Positions 26,264 through 35,101 of a stretch of 64,000 nucleotides of DNA are shown in pieces; position 1 is the stretch's first letter; every line of letters starts with the position of its first letter. The notes under the pieces are model-generated. The model made no database searches, was not told where the DNA came from, and saw only the letters and a program-made list of their open reading frames with translations. Position numbers and translations under genes: made by a program. The DNA is from Rhodovulum sulfidophilum (lineage in GTDB: Bacteria > Pseudomonadota > Alphaproteobacteria > Rhodobacterales > Rhodobacteraceae): positions 62,001 through 126,000 of the forward strand of contig QFPW01000010.1 of assembly GCA_003241785.1 (NCBI GenBank), in the 5' to 3' direction.

Positions 26264-27346
26264 TCAGTTTTGCGAGCCGACGATCGGCACGCAGCAGTCC
26301 GTCCAGCGCCACAGCAGGTACATCGGCATGTCGGCGACGGCGGGGATCCAACGCGCCCCCGCCCAGGTCAGGAGCGCCTCGCCGGACCCGTGGTTGCGGC
26401 TCGATTCCGCGTTGGGCCACGCGACCTGCCAGCGATAGTCCGAGCGGTTCAGGGTCGGGTCGTAGGTCGGCGCGCAGGCCGCGTCGTCACCCGTCATGCG
26501 CTTGTTGATGCCCCGCACATGGTTCATCGCGAGCAGCCTCAGCGCGGCCGCCGAGGTGAACTGCATCGTGCCCATGTTGTGGTTGTAGCCGGTGTAGGGG
26601 GCGAGCGTGGACGTCCAGGTGCCGCCGCACCAGAACAGCTCGTCGATCGGCGCCCCAACCGCGGAGGAGATCGCGTCGGGAATGCAGGCCGCCTGCGCCG
26701 GCACGCTGGCGCCGAAGGTCGACATCGGATTGCCGTACATCGCGATGAAAGGGTCGTTCCAGGTCGGATCGACCTCGGAAAAATAGAGCGCGTCGATATC
26801 GACGTAGCCGCGCTGGCATTTCGTGAAGAGCTCCATCAGCCCGACCACGGGATAGGAGTAGGTGTGGATATGGGTGAAACTCTGCTGCTCGAGGTCCTCG
26901 GTCGGCACGCCCGCCGTTCCGAGATAGAGCGGGTCGGTGATGCCGAGATTGGTGCCACCCAGGAACGACGAGCAGCCCGGGATCAGCGTGGTCTCGTAGA
27001 CCTCGGCCGGCTGCCACATGCCGATGGTCATGCCGATGCGCGGCAGGCGCCCGTCTTCCTGGCAATAGCAGCCGGGATCGTCCGCGGACTGGGGCGGCGG
27101 CTCGGGCCGGCTGGACAGGGAGAAGCCCGCCGCGTCCACGCCGCCCGACTCCAGCAGTGAGGACGAGAACATGTCCACGCCCATCAGCCGGACCGGGAAG
27201 ATGCAGGTCCAGCAGATGTTGCCGATCATGCCCCCGCCGAGCAGGTTCGAGACCGGGCATTCGGGCGAGGCGTCGGGCGCATCCTGCGCGCGGGCCGCGC
27301 CGGTGACCAAAAGCAGCGCGAGGGTGGAGGCGAGAAGGCGGGACAT
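26264..27346 (-). CDS. traU: TraU, F-type T4SS periplasmic protein
   Basis: A 360-residue protein (F TraU: 330) with a signal peptide (cleavage after ARAQ). CPVSNLLGGGMIGNICWTCIFPVRL matches the TraU N-terminal motif (quoted as fragments) and many Cys residues, expected as disulfides, follow; the C-terminus MYLLWRWTDCCVPI is also family-typical. TraU is needed for DNA transfer and pilus function. ATG 27346 is preceded by AAGGG. It lies between the extra membrane protein and TraN. Confidence 0.9.
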   Translation of the reverse strand: MSRLLASTLALLLVTGAARAQDAPDASPECPVSNLLGGGMIGNICWTCIFPVRLMGVDMFSSSLLESGGVDAAGFSLSSRPEPPPQSADDPGCYCQEDGRLPRIGMTIGMWQPAEVYETTLIPGCSSFLGGTNLGITDPLYLGTAGVPTEDLEQQSFTHIHTYSYPVVGLMELFTKCQRGYVDIDALYFSEVDPTWNDPFIAMYGNPMSTFGASVPAQAACIPDAISSAVGAPIDELFWCGGTWTSTLAPYTGYNHNMGTMQFTSAAALRLLAMNHVRGINKRMTGDDAACAPTYDPTLNRSDYRWQVAWPNAESSRNHGSGEALLTWAGARWIPAVADMPMYLLWRWTDCCVPIVGSQN

Positions 27347-27365
27347 CGCGAAAAGCCCTTCGTGA

Positions 27366-28196
27366 TCACCGCGCCCCCCGGCGTCGCATCGCGACGACCG
27401 AGATGAGCGGGGCGAATGTGAGTCCAACGGCGGCGGCAAGCATCAGCGTGAAGCCCGTCGAAAGAGGATCACCGTTGGCGGGCCTGGCGACCGACAAGAT
27501 CGCCGCGATCGCGGTGCCTCCACCAAAGAGCACGACGTGCTGGTGCGATCGGACCACAAGTCCTGTCACCCTGGCCTCGACCACGGGAGCCAGAGCAAGA
27601 AGCGATGCCAGGACGGCGAGCGCGACAGCGACGGCGGGCAGACTCAACCCCACGGACGCCGCGATAGCGCCACCAACGAAATTGAAGACCACCGCCAACG
27701 TGGGCACGAGGGCGCACAGCAACATCAGCTCGGACCGTACGACACCGAAACGAGTGACCGCGAGCAGGGCGCTCGCTACGAATGCCCCGACACTCAACGC
27801 GAAGAACGACGTTGCCACCGGCAGCGGCATATCGGTGCCGCTTTGCTCCGATGCGCCGCTGAAGAGGCCCAGTTGAAGCAGGCCCGTCAGGAAGAGGAGT
27901 TCCGCGTCGCGCATGCGTCGCTCGGCAGGGCCCGTGTGACGGCGGGTCGGAGCCTCTCCCGCATATGCGCGCGGCGGGAACTTGGCACCAGCTGGACGTC
28001 GTTGGAGAATTCGCGGGAGCGGCAATAGCCACCCCATTCCGACAATGGTGACAGCGATCATCGCACCTATTGTTCTGGACGAGAATGGATCCGGCGATGC
28101 AAGGAGAAAACATAGCGCGGATATGACACTCACGATGAGCATCTGGATCGCGGTATGACCCATCATGTTCTTCAGTCGAGCGATGCTGGCGTTCAT
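27366..28196 (-). CDS. polytopic membrane protein inserted between TraW and TraU
   Basis: A 276-residue protein with roughly eight membrane segments: two near the N-terminus, a polar arginine-rich loop (about 65-98), then a group of Ala/Val-rich segments ending in TLMLAAAVGLTFAPLISVVAM. A near-consensus AAGGAGG precedes ATG 28196. No F, SXT or IncA/C T4SS gene I know sits here, and the sequence is not TraG, TraH or TraX-like to my eye. Its co-linear position implies a role in transfer, for example entry exclusion or pilus assembly, but this is unproven. Confidence 0.65.
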   Translation of the reverse strand: MNASIARLKNMMGHTAIQMLIVSVISALCFLLASPDPFSSRTIGAMIAVTIVGMGWLLPLPRILQRRPAGAKFPPRAYAGEAPTRRHTGPAERRMRDAELLFLTGLLQLGLFSGASEQSGTDMPLPVATSFFALSVGAFVASALLAVTRFGVVRSELMLLCALVPTLAVVFNFVGGAIAASVGLSLPAVAVALAVLASLLALAPVVEARVTGLVVRSHQHVVLFGGGTAIAAILSVARPANGDPLSTGFTLMLAAAVGLTFAPLISVVAMRRRGAR

Positions 28197-28219
28197 CCTC
28201 AGACCTCCTTCCTACGGCC

Positions 28220-29581
28220 CTATTTCAACGAGTACTCGCGCGCGAACACCTCGACCCGGCCATCGACCAGCTCGGGGTAAATCTCGGTCGGGGTGTGGCG
28301 GATCTGGAACGAGCGCAGGACCTCGTCGGTCAGCAGGAACGCGGGCTGGCGGAAGCGATCAACCACGCCCTGGAGCACCTCCCAGGGCCGGGCCGGCGCG
28401 GCGCGATCGGCGAGGTTGGTGACCAGGAAGATCTCGCGCGCGATCCCTTCGCGCGGTTCGGCGCGGAGCCTCTCGATGAAGGCCACCTCATCGGGATCCA
28501 TCGGATCGAAGACGAACATCCGCCGGTTCCAGGGCAGCACGTCGTTCGGGCTGAAGACCTGCCCGGCGTAGGCTATGACATTGCCCTCGCTGTCGCGGAT
28601 GTCCTCGCTCGGCACATAGGCGAAGAAGAGCTGGCGCGTGTCGTCGGCCACCGCCGGTGTGATCGGCATCGCCTCGAGCCGGCCTTGTTGCCCGCTCCAG
28701 TACCGGTCCCGGAGCCGGTCCGGATCCCGGGTCAACCCCGCCTCGACCACCAGCGCCTCGCGCTTGGCTCGCGCGATGAGATCCTCCTCCTCGATCGCGA
28801 ACAGGGGCCCCTGCGAAAGCGCCGCCTCGCCCGCCTCGAAGCGCTCAAAGGCGTAGTCGGCGTCCGAAACCCCGCTCGCGCGCATCACGACGGCGCCAAG
28901 ATCACGCCCGGGCGCGACCGCGCCCATCTTCGAGAGATCCTCGACGATCACGAGGGGCACGGCGGTCGCCTCGACGGCGTCGAAGATCACCGGATCGAGC
29001 ACGGCCGGGAAATTTCCGGAGAGTCGTCCGCTATCATCGCCCGCGGCGATCTTCGCCACGGTGAGTGCGAAATCCGGCACTGTCATGTCGTCGGGTACGC
29101 CCCGGAAGGCGAACCGCACGTCCGAGCGGCCGGCGAACTTCGCGAATATCCCGCGCAATCCCTCCTCGCCCATGCTGAGCGAGAGCAGGATCGTCGCGCG
29201 GTACCCCTCGGGCAGCTTCCGGATCCCCGCGACCTCGGGTTGGGCCGACGGGCCAACGCCGAGCACGCTGGCGCGCCGCCGCAGCTCGCCCATGGCCTCG
29301 TCCGAGCTTTGTCGCGCGATCTCCCGCGCGATCCCCTCGAAACGCTCGATACCGTCCGGCCGGGCCAGCTCCTCGTAGCTCGGGAGGTCGCGCCCCTGAT
29401 CCTGACCAGGCCTGACCAGATCGTCGTAGCTCGGCATCTCGATCGTGACACTCCGGCGGGGCCGGATATCCTCGGCCCTGAGCTCGATCGGGTTGCGCGG
29501 CATGAATTCCTCGGACGCCGCCAGCGCGGGACCGGCCGCGCCGAGCGCGGCGAGGGCGAGAGAAACCGCGCCCCTCACCAT
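28220..29581 (-). CDS. traW: TrbC-TraW fusion protein
   Basis: A 453-residue secreted protein (signal peptide ending PALA). The N-terminal half (about 80-260) resembles TrbC of the F system: ATILLSLSMGEEGLRGIF and VPDFALTVAKIAAGDD. The C-terminal half resembles TraW: EEEDLIARAKREAL, then FFAYVPSEDIRDSEGNVIA and GQVFSPNDVLPWNRRMFVFD. In F the two are separate genes; a fused form has been described in SXT/R27-type systems, as I recall. Both parts act in the periplasm for pilus assembly. The start (AGGTGG upstream) overlaps the traF gene by seven bases. Confidence 0.82.
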   Translation of the reverse strand: MVRGAVSLALAALGAAGPALAASEEFMPRNPIELRAEDIRPRRSVTIEMPSYDDLVRPGQDQGRDLPSYEELARPDGIERFEGIAREIARQSSDEAMGELRRRASVLGVGPSAQPEVAGIRKLPEGYRATILLSLSMGEEGLRGIFAKFAGRSDVRFAFRGVPDDMTVPDFALTVAKIAAGDDSGRLSGNFPAVLDPVIFDAVEATAVPLVIVEDLSKMGAVAPGRDLGAVVMRASGVSDADYAFERFEAGEAALSQGPLFAIEEEDLIARAKREALVVEAGLTRDPDRLRDRYWSGQQGRLEAMPITPAVADDTRQLFFAYVPSEDIRDSEGNVIAYAGQVFSPNDVLPWNRRMFVFDPMDPDEVAFIERLRAEPREGIAREIFLVTNLADRAAPARPWEVLQGVVDRFRQPAFLLTDEVLRSFQIRHTPTEIYPELVDGRVEVFAREYSLK

Positions 29582-30141
29582 GAGGCCACCACCTTTCCCG
29601 TGACCTGGGCGACGTCGATCGGGCCGTAGTAGCGGCTGTCGACGCTGTATTTCATGTCGCCCATCATCCAGAGCTGCCCGGGCTCGAGCACGACAACCCG
29701 CGCGAACTCCTCGGGCGCGCGGCCGAGGGTCGCCGCGGCTTCGAGGCCGAGCCCGAACTCCCAGGACCGGCCGCCGGGCTCGACGAAGCGCACGCCGTCG
29801 AGGCCGACCTCGATGCGTGTGCCGGGGATCGTCGCGAGCACGCGCTTGGCCATGCCGTCGCCGGCGCGCCAGTCGAGCGCGGCGTATGCCTGCCGGTCGG
29901 ACATCTCGAAGGCAAGCACGTCGAGGGGCCGGATCTCCGAGGGGTCCTTCGGCCGCCAGCGGTCGATGACGAAGTATTTCTCGGCCATGCAGCGGAACCA
30001 CTGGCCGTCGACGGCGAAGGTGTAGCGGGCGGAGATGTAGAGCGATCCGGCCGCGACGACGCCGATCGTCACGCCCAGCCGAAGAAGATAGCCGGAGGTG
30101 AGGCGTCGACCCTCGGGGTGGAATTTCGCGAGCGCGCGCAT
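29575..30141 (-). CDS. traF: TraF-type S26 signal peptidase-like protein
   Basis: A 188-residue protein with one N-terminal membrane segment and an S26 signal peptidase fold: KRVLATIPG (catalytic Lys region), and box E GDMKYSVDSRYYGPI. The Ser box expected at about residue 48 reads DGQWFRCMAEKYFVID, so the usual nucleophile Ser is replaced by Cys or absent. AGGAGG precedes ATG 30141. In SXT/R27-type systems this protein matures the pilin or circularises it; here the chemistry may differ. Overlaps the start of the TrbC-TraW gene. Confidence 0.75.
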   Translation of the reverse strand: MRALAKFHPEGRRLTSGYLLRLGVTIGVVAAGSLYISARYTFAVDGQWFRCMAEKYFVIDRWRPKDPSEIRPLDVLAFEMSDRQAYAALDWRAGDGMAKRVLATIPGTRIEVGLDGVRFVEPGGRSWEFGLGLEAAATLGRAPEEFARVVVLEPGQLWMMGDMKYSVDSRYYGPIDVAQVTGKVVASW

Positions 30142-30150
30142 CCTCGCCTC

Positions 30151-30657
30151 CTATTCCGCCGCGCCCGGCGCGGTGCCGGGGGTGGCGGGCAGCATGTCGA
30201 AGAGGCCGCGCATCTCCTCGGGCACCGGCTCGGAGAGCACGCGGCCGATGTCGCGTGGGGGCAGCGGCGTGGCGAGCGGTCCATCGCGCGAGCCCGGCGG
30301 CCGGACACCTTCCGGCAGCGCCACGAAATCCGCGACGCGGAACTCGAGCGCGGGACCACCGGCGACGTCGTCGGACCGGCGCAGGATCAGATGACCGCGC
30401 TCGAGCGCGCGCGAGAAGGCGCGCTCGATGACGTCGTTGGCAACATAGCCCGCCTCCACGAAGGGCCGGATCTGCTCTATGATCCCGGCCTCGTCATAGA
30501 CCAGGACCGGCGGATCCAGAGGAGCGGGGGACCTCAACACCAGCACGGCGGTCGCAAAGGAGAGGGTCGCGGCGAAGAGGGAGATCGCCACCGCCGCCGA
30601 AGGGCGGGCGGGCGGGCGATCGGGGGAGGTGGCCTCGCTTGTCTCGGTCGTGGTCAC
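30151..30657 (-). CDS. trbI: TrbI-like inner membrane protein of F-type T4SS
   Basis: A 168-residue protein starting at GTG 30657, overlapping the previous stop by four bases (GTGA). One membrane segment (AAVAISLFAATLSFATAVLVL, quoted in part) is followed by VLVYDEAGIIEQI and RAFSRALERGHLIL, which parallels F TrbI (membrane anchor, then FDMK.T..., then RF..ALE helix). TrbI influences pilus length in F. Pro-rich C-terminal extension of unknown role. Confidence 0.65.
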   Translation of the reverse strand: MTTTETSEATSPDRPPARPSAAVAISLFAATLSFATAVLVLRSPAPLDPPVLVYDEAGIIEQIRPFVEAGYVANDVIERAFSRALERGHLILRRSDDVAGGPALEFRVADFVALPEGVRPPGSRDGPLATPLPPRDIGRVLSEPVPEEMRGLFDMLPATPGTAPGAAE

Positions 30658-31715
30658 GCGCGTGTCCTCCCGAGCAGGGCTTCGCGCACGAGCGTCCGGC
30701 CGTCCGCGTGGGCGATGAGATATTCCGCCCGCACGCCGGGCTCCACGGCGAGCCCTGGCAGCACCTGGCCGAGCGCCCTCGCCGAGTTGCGCGCCAGCGC
30801 GGCTCCATAGGTGCGCGCACCGGCGAGCTGCTGCCGGAAGAGAACGTGGGTCTCACACAGACGGGCGAGTGGATCGATCCGGAGATCGGGATCCCCCGCC
30901 AGACGATAACCCGGAATGCGCAGCACGACGTTGGCGCGATAGTCGCCGCAGTAGCTCATGAGGCGCGTGAGCAGACCGACGCCGGCGGCATCGCGCGGAA
31001 AGATCCCGCCACCATCGACCACGACGAGCGAGCGGCGTTCAAAGGCGGGTCGTCGGAAGAGATCGAGATGGACGAGGAAGACCGCGATGGCGATCGCGAT
31101 CGCATGCGCGCGCGCGCTCCGCGCGGATCCGGCGGAAAGGTCGAGCTGAACCAGATCGCCCTGGAAGAGCGGGTCGGCGCCCTCCGCGCCGAGCAGCATG
31201 CCGAACCCGCCCGCCGCCCGAAGCGCGGCGAACCCCGCCGCGCCCTCGCCGCCACCCACGCGCATGAGCGCGGTGTAGATCTCGTCGAGATCGAGATCGC
31301 CGACCTTGCCGCGCCCGGGCCGTTCGGTCAGCAGGCGGCGCAGGCAGGCGCGCAGATAATGCGTGGGCTCTCCGGTTTCCGGGCCTCCCACCATGGCCAG
31401 GAGATCGGCGAGATCCTCGACGAACTCGTATTCCTCCACGGCGGCGCGGATCGCCCGGAAGGGATCGATCGGATACGGCCCGCCGGGCGCGAGGCGGACC
31501 GCGCGGCCACCGACGGCCGCGCCATCGTCCGACCAGGCGCCTTCGGCGTCGATGATCACGACGCGACCGCGAAGCTCGAGCGTCTCTTCGATCAGATCCC
31601 GGATCACGCGATTGGCGCCGTGTTCGGACTCGCCGATAACCAGCATGTTCGATCCCGGCTGGGGGGGACAAAGCGGCGGAGATTCCTCGGCGTCGTGGAA
31701 GATGTGCTCATCCAT
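30654..31715 (-). CDS. degenerate TraC-like ATPase (C-terminal domain paralogue)
   Basis: A 353-residue protein whose ATG 31715 overlaps the end of traC by eight bases. It aligns by order with the C-terminal ATPase half of the TraC next door: the P-loop position reads MLVIGESEHGANR (residues 24-36) with the GKS/GKT replaced by HGA; RVVIIDAEGAW parallels VWVIDVGLSY; the Walker B position reads SLVVVDGGGIF (229-239) instead of LLIDEAWDLL; the end follows the same helix order. The nucleotide-binding residues are lost, so it is probably a non-catalytic partner or a decaying duplicate. No other F-type operon known to me has this. Confidence 0.65.
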   Translation of the reverse strand: MDEHIFHDAEESPPLCPPQPGSNMLVIGESEHGANRVIRDLIEETLELRGRVVIIDAEGAWSDDGAAVGGRAVRLAPGGPYPIDPFRAIRAAVEEYEFVEDLADLLAMVGGPETGEPTHYLRACLRRLLTERPGRGKVGDLDLDEIYTALMRVGGGEGAAGFAALRAAGGFGMLLGAEGADPLFQGDLVQLDLSAGSARSARAHAIAIAIAVFLVHLDLFRRPAFERRSLVVVDGGGIFPRDAAGVGLLTRLMSYCGDYRANVVLRIPGYRLAGDPDLRIDPLARLCETHVLFRQQLAGARTYGAALARNSARALGQVLPGLAVEPGVRAEYLIAHADGRTLVREALLGRTRA

Positions 31716-34158
31716 TGGCGTCGTCCCCCTTGCGCTCGGCGCGGGCGCGCAGGACGGCGTCGATCGCATCCTTGGTGCTGAGCCCCTGGGCGATGAAGGC
31801 GTCGACCTCGCTCTTGTCGCGGGGGTGGGTCGAGTAGAGCAGCTGGGTAAAGGGATCGACGACGAAGCGGCCGATCCCCTGCCCGGCCGCCGTTCGCACG
31901 AAGACCTCGGAATAGGACCCGGGAACGGTGTGGACGGTCTTCAGCGCCTCCGCGAGGCCCTTGTCGAACTGGGCCTCGTCGCCGCTCGAGAGCTTGTTGA
32001 TCGCGGCCTCGCTCTGCTTGAGCATGATGGTGGCGGCCGAGTTCGACGTGATCGCCTGGCCGGTCTTCGAGGTGGTCAGGTCGAGCAGGCTCTGGGTGAT
32101 GATCGCGGCGGAGCCGTTGTATTTGCGGAACCGCCGGTAGCCGGCCTCGATGAAGCCAGCGATCTGATCGTCCGAGAGCAGATCCCAGGCCTCGTCGATC
32201 AGGAGCATCTTTTTCTGGCTCCGATCGCCGAGGTACATCCCCTGCTGGATCTGATAGATCAGGAGCAGGAGCACGATCGTCTGGAGGTGACGCTGACTCT
32301 TGAGCTCCTCGAGCTCGAGACAGACGAAGCTGGCGTCAAAGTCGATGTTGGCCGGCCCGTTGAAGAACTTGCCGTAGGTGCCACCGGAGCGGAACGGCGA
32401 GAGACCATGGGCCACGTCGGAAATGCGCTTCTCACTTAGGCCGCCGTCGATCTGTTCCTTGGCGCGGTCGAACAGCGCCTCGGCGATGAGATCGATCGTC
32501 AGGTCGGAGCCATGGCGTTGGAAGCCCTCTCGCAGCACATCGACCAGCTGCGAGTTCTGGAAGTCGTTCAGCCCCTCCTTGGGCGCGGCCATGGTCGCGA
32601 TCAGATGCTTGAGGATATCGGCGACCTCGTCGAACTCCTCCTGGGTGCGTACCGAGCTGAAGGGATTGAGGCAGATATCGCTGTGCGGACCGAAGCGCAG
32701 AAACTGACCGCCGAGGCTTTCACAGAGCTTCTGGTAGCTCAGGCCGACGTCGATGACCCAGACCTTGCCGCCGGCGCCGAGCAGGGCTGTGATCAGCTCG
32801 TTGGCGAAGAAGGATTTGCCCGAGCCCGACGAGGCGGAGATCGTCAGATTGTAGTTCGTGTCCGTGTCCCAGGGCGAGAAGCCCATGACCTGGCCACCGC
32901 GGCCGACGAGGGTGATGAGCGGAGAGGGTGTGCCGCGCCATTCGTAGAAGGCCGGCAGCAGGGTCGCGAGCGCGTTGGTGTTGAGCGTGTGGAAGCGCGC
33001 GAGATCGCGAACGTCGGTCTTCGTCGGGCCGAAGGGGAGGTTCGCGCGCAGAAGCGGGAAGACGACGCAGGTGTCCTGAAGCACGGTCAGGCCGAGCTCG
33101 GCGAGATAGGTGCGCGTCTTGGTCGTGTTGCGCTCGGCGGCGTCGGCATCCGGCGAGAACAGCAGGATATTGAGGCTGATGCGGTGGACGAATTCGCCAT
33201 CCGAGATCGACTGGGTGATCTTGTTGAGATCCTGGTAGCGCCGGCCATACTCGGGCATCAGGTTGGCATAGGGCCCGAGCGCGAAATGCGCCGTGCGCTT
33301 GCGCTTGTTCTCCATCTTCGCGCGGATCTCGTTGATGTCCTGCACGCAGACGCTGCCGGTGATCATGTGGGCGCACGGGATCCCACGCGCGCCGCTGCGC
33401 GGATCAACCGAGAAAGACCGGGCCAGACCGAAGAAGGCGTGCGCCGGTAGCTTCTTGACGCTGAGCGAGGTGACGACGGTATCGCCGATCTCGACATGTT
33501 TGTCGGTGATCGAGATCCGCCCGTCATAGTCGAGCACGTCGTCGCGGATGAAGCGCGAGTCGCTCGGCATCCGCCTCCCCTGACGCCACGAAGCGCCCTC
33601 ACCCCTGTTGAGAATGACCGAGAGCTGGTGGATCAGCTCGCTCTCGTTGAGCGGCGTGAGATCGGCGAAGCCGATCGTGTGCAGGATCTCTCCGATTTCG
33701 CGCGCGGCGCGCCGCGCCGCGAGGAGCTCATCCTCGGAGGGCGTCGTCTCGTCGATCGGGATCTTCACTGTGATGATCGAGCGCGAGTTGCGGATCGGGA
33801 TATCGAGCCTGGACTTGCCGCGCGCGCCCCGCTCAAGGAAATCCATCGTGTTGACGGTCGACTGCCGGATCAGCGGGTCACGGGTCATGTTGCGCGTCTG
33901 GGCGATCCGCTCGAGGTGGTCGCCGATGTCGTCGAAGACGCAGAGATTGAACTGAAGGAAGCTCCCGACCGGGAACTCGTAGGTCAGGAGCGTGCGGAAG
34001 CGCTGCTCGACGGAGGATTCCCAGCCGGAAAGCGGTTCGGAGGTGAAGCCGAAGCCGACATAACCGTCGTCGAGCAGGAAGACTTTCGACTCCGGGTCGT
34101 AGGCCAGCCAGGGAAAGTAGCGCGCGGCGCGGTCGGTGACGGTGGCGAGTTCGAGCAT
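31708..34158 (-). CDS. traC: TraC/VirB4-family T4SS ATPase
   Basis: An 816-residue protein, close to F TraC (875). The N-terminal half is TraC_F-like; Walker A SGSGKS lies near residue 445 and Walker B LLIDEAWDLL near 650, with the C-terminal ITQSLLDLTTSK and SAATIMLKQSE motifs of the family. It powers pilus assembly from the cytoplasmic side of the inner membrane. Start ATG 34158 after GAGGA. The degenerate paralogue follows immediately. Confidence 0.93.
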   Translation of the reverse strand: MLELATVTDRAARYFPWLAYDPESKVFLLDDGYVGFGFTSEPLSGWESSVEQRFRTLLTYEFPVGSFLQFNLCVFDDIGDHLERIAQTRNMTRDPLIRQSTVNTMDFLERGARGKSRLDIPIRNSRSIITVKIPIDETTPSEDELLAARRAAREIGEILHTIGFADLTPLNESELIHQLSVILNRGEGASWRQGRRMPSDSRFIRDDVLDYDGRISITDKHVEIGDTVVTSLSVKKLPAHAFFGLARSFSVDPRSGARGIPCAHMITGSVCVQDINEIRAKMENKRKRTAHFALGPYANLMPEYGRRYQDLNKITQSISDGEFVHRISLNILLFSPDADAAERNTTKTRTYLAELGLTVLQDTCVVFPLLRANLPFGPTKTDVRDLARFHTLNTNALATLLPAFYEWRGTPSPLITLVGRGGQVMGFSPWDTDTNYNLTISASSGSGKSFFANELITALLGAGGKVWVIDVGLSYQKLCESLGGQFLRFGPHSDICLNPFSSVRTQEEFDEVADILKHLIATMAAPKEGLNDFQNSQLVDVLREGFQRHGSDLTIDLIAEALFDRAKEQIDGGLSEKRISDVAHGLSPFRSGGTYGKFFNGPANIDFDASFVCLELEELKSQRHLQTIVLLLLIYQIQQGMYLGDRSQKKMLLIDEAWDLLSDDQIAGFIEAGYRRFRKYNGSAAIITQSLLDLTTSKTGQAITSNSAATIMLKQSEAAINKLSSGDEAQFDKGLAEALKTVHTVPGSYSEVFVRTAAGQGIGRFVVDPFTQLLYSTHPRDKSEVDAFIAQGLSTKDAIDAVLRARAERKGDDANG

Positions 34159-34170
34159 GCGCGGTCCTCG

Positions 34171-34965
34171 TCAGTTGTTCTGGAGAAAGCCGGCGAGGCT
34201 CGGCGGCATTCCGTTGGAGACGCCGCCGCGCGGGCCGATGAGGTAGGGCGTACCGGCGGCGCCCACCATCTGGGCGAGGATCATGCGCTGGAGGATCGGT
34301 TGCGGATCGCACTGATCTCCGCGCGCGTCGAACGCGCGCTGGTAGTAGACTACGTCGTGGTCCATCAGCGCGCGGAGCGATGCGTCCTGATCCTCGGCGC
34401 AGCTCAGCGCCGTCACCGCCCGGGTCGAGTTGTCGCCGAGATAGGAGACGGTGTAGATCGTCCAGGTGAACTGCTCGGCGTAGGCCGGGTTCGATTTGAT
34501 CTCGGCGAAGAGCTGGTGGCAGAACGGGCAGTAGGGGTCGACGAAGACGACGACCTCCTGGGGGCCGGTGCCGTAGTGGAAGGGCCGGACGTCCTGTTCC
34601 TTCAGCCCGAAGCGCGAGAGGCTGATCGTGCTCAGCGATTCTCGCATCGCCGCCACGCTCTCGAGCGTCTTGCCCTCCCACATGTCGAAGACGACGCCGC
34701 GCATGACGTAGCGCCCGTTCTGCGAAACGGCCGCGACGCCCTCGTGGCCTTCGAGCTGCAACACCGTCGAGAACCCGTTCGGCAGCTCCAGCCGATCCGT
34801 GACCGCGGCGGGGAAGCCGTTGCCGGGTGCCTTGCTCCCGGCCCCCGGCGCGACGGCCTGGCCAGCCGGGACCGGCGTCGGCGCGGGCTGGGCGAGGGCG
34901 ATGCCGGTCGCGAGCAGCAGAGATCCGGCCGCTCCCAGGGAGCGGATCAACCAATTTTCGTGCAT
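34171..34965 (-). CDS. dsbC: DsbC/TrbB-like thiol-disulfide isomerase
   Basis: A periplasmic protein (264 residues from ATG 34965; an in-frame ATG at 34983 is also possible) with a signal peptide (SLLLATGIALAQ). A thioredoxin fold carries the active site DPYCPFCHQLF near residue 145 and the cis-Pro loop AGTPYLIG. It would isomerise disulfides in the Cys-rich TraN and TraU. Its position between pilin and TraC matches dsbC of SXT/R391 and IncA/C systems. Confidence 0.9.
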   Translation of the reverse strand: MHENWLIRSLGAAGSLLLATGIALAQPAPTPVPAGQAVAPGAGSKAPGNGFPAAVTDRLELPNGFSTVLQLEGHEGVAAVSQNGRYVMRGVVFDMWEGKTLESVAAMRESLSTISLSRFGLKEQDVRPFHYGTGPQEVVVFVDPYCPFCHQLFAEIKSNPAYAEQFTWTIYTVSYLGDNSTRAVTALSCAEDQDASLRALMDHDVVYYQRAFDARGDQCDPQPILQRMILAQMVGAAGTPYLIGPRGGVSNGMPPSLAGFLQNN

Positions 34966-34997
34966 ATCCGGTTCGTTCCCCATAGGATGGGCGGAAG

Positions 34998-35101
34998 CGC
35001 CCCCGCCTTCATGGCGGGGGCGTCGGTGGAGCATGACCGTTGGATTGCAGCCCCGAAGTCATGCCCCGTCGCGAGAGAGAGGCCGTGGAAGCGGCCTCTC
35101 T
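34998..35101 (-). promoter_or_regulatory. two strong intercistronic hairpins downstream of the pilin gene
   Basis: Hairpin 1: CGCCCCCGCC (34998-35007) with GGCGGGGGCG (35013-35022), 5-nt loop. Hairpin 2: GAGAGGCCG (35077-35085) with CGGCCTCTC (35092-35100), touching the pilin stop codon. Neither has a T-run on the transcribed (minus) strand, so they fit mRNA-stabilising or processing structures rather than terminators. Confidence 0.55.

Noticed and set aside
30654..31715. The TraC-like gene as a simple pseudogene
   Set aside because: The frame is intact over 353 codons, overlaps both neighbours for coupling and keeps the fold order, so it is kept as a degenerate but probably expressed protein.
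34998..35022. Terminator after the pilin gene
   Set aside because: The stem is strong but no T-run follows on either strand, and traC downstream must be expressed with the pilin.
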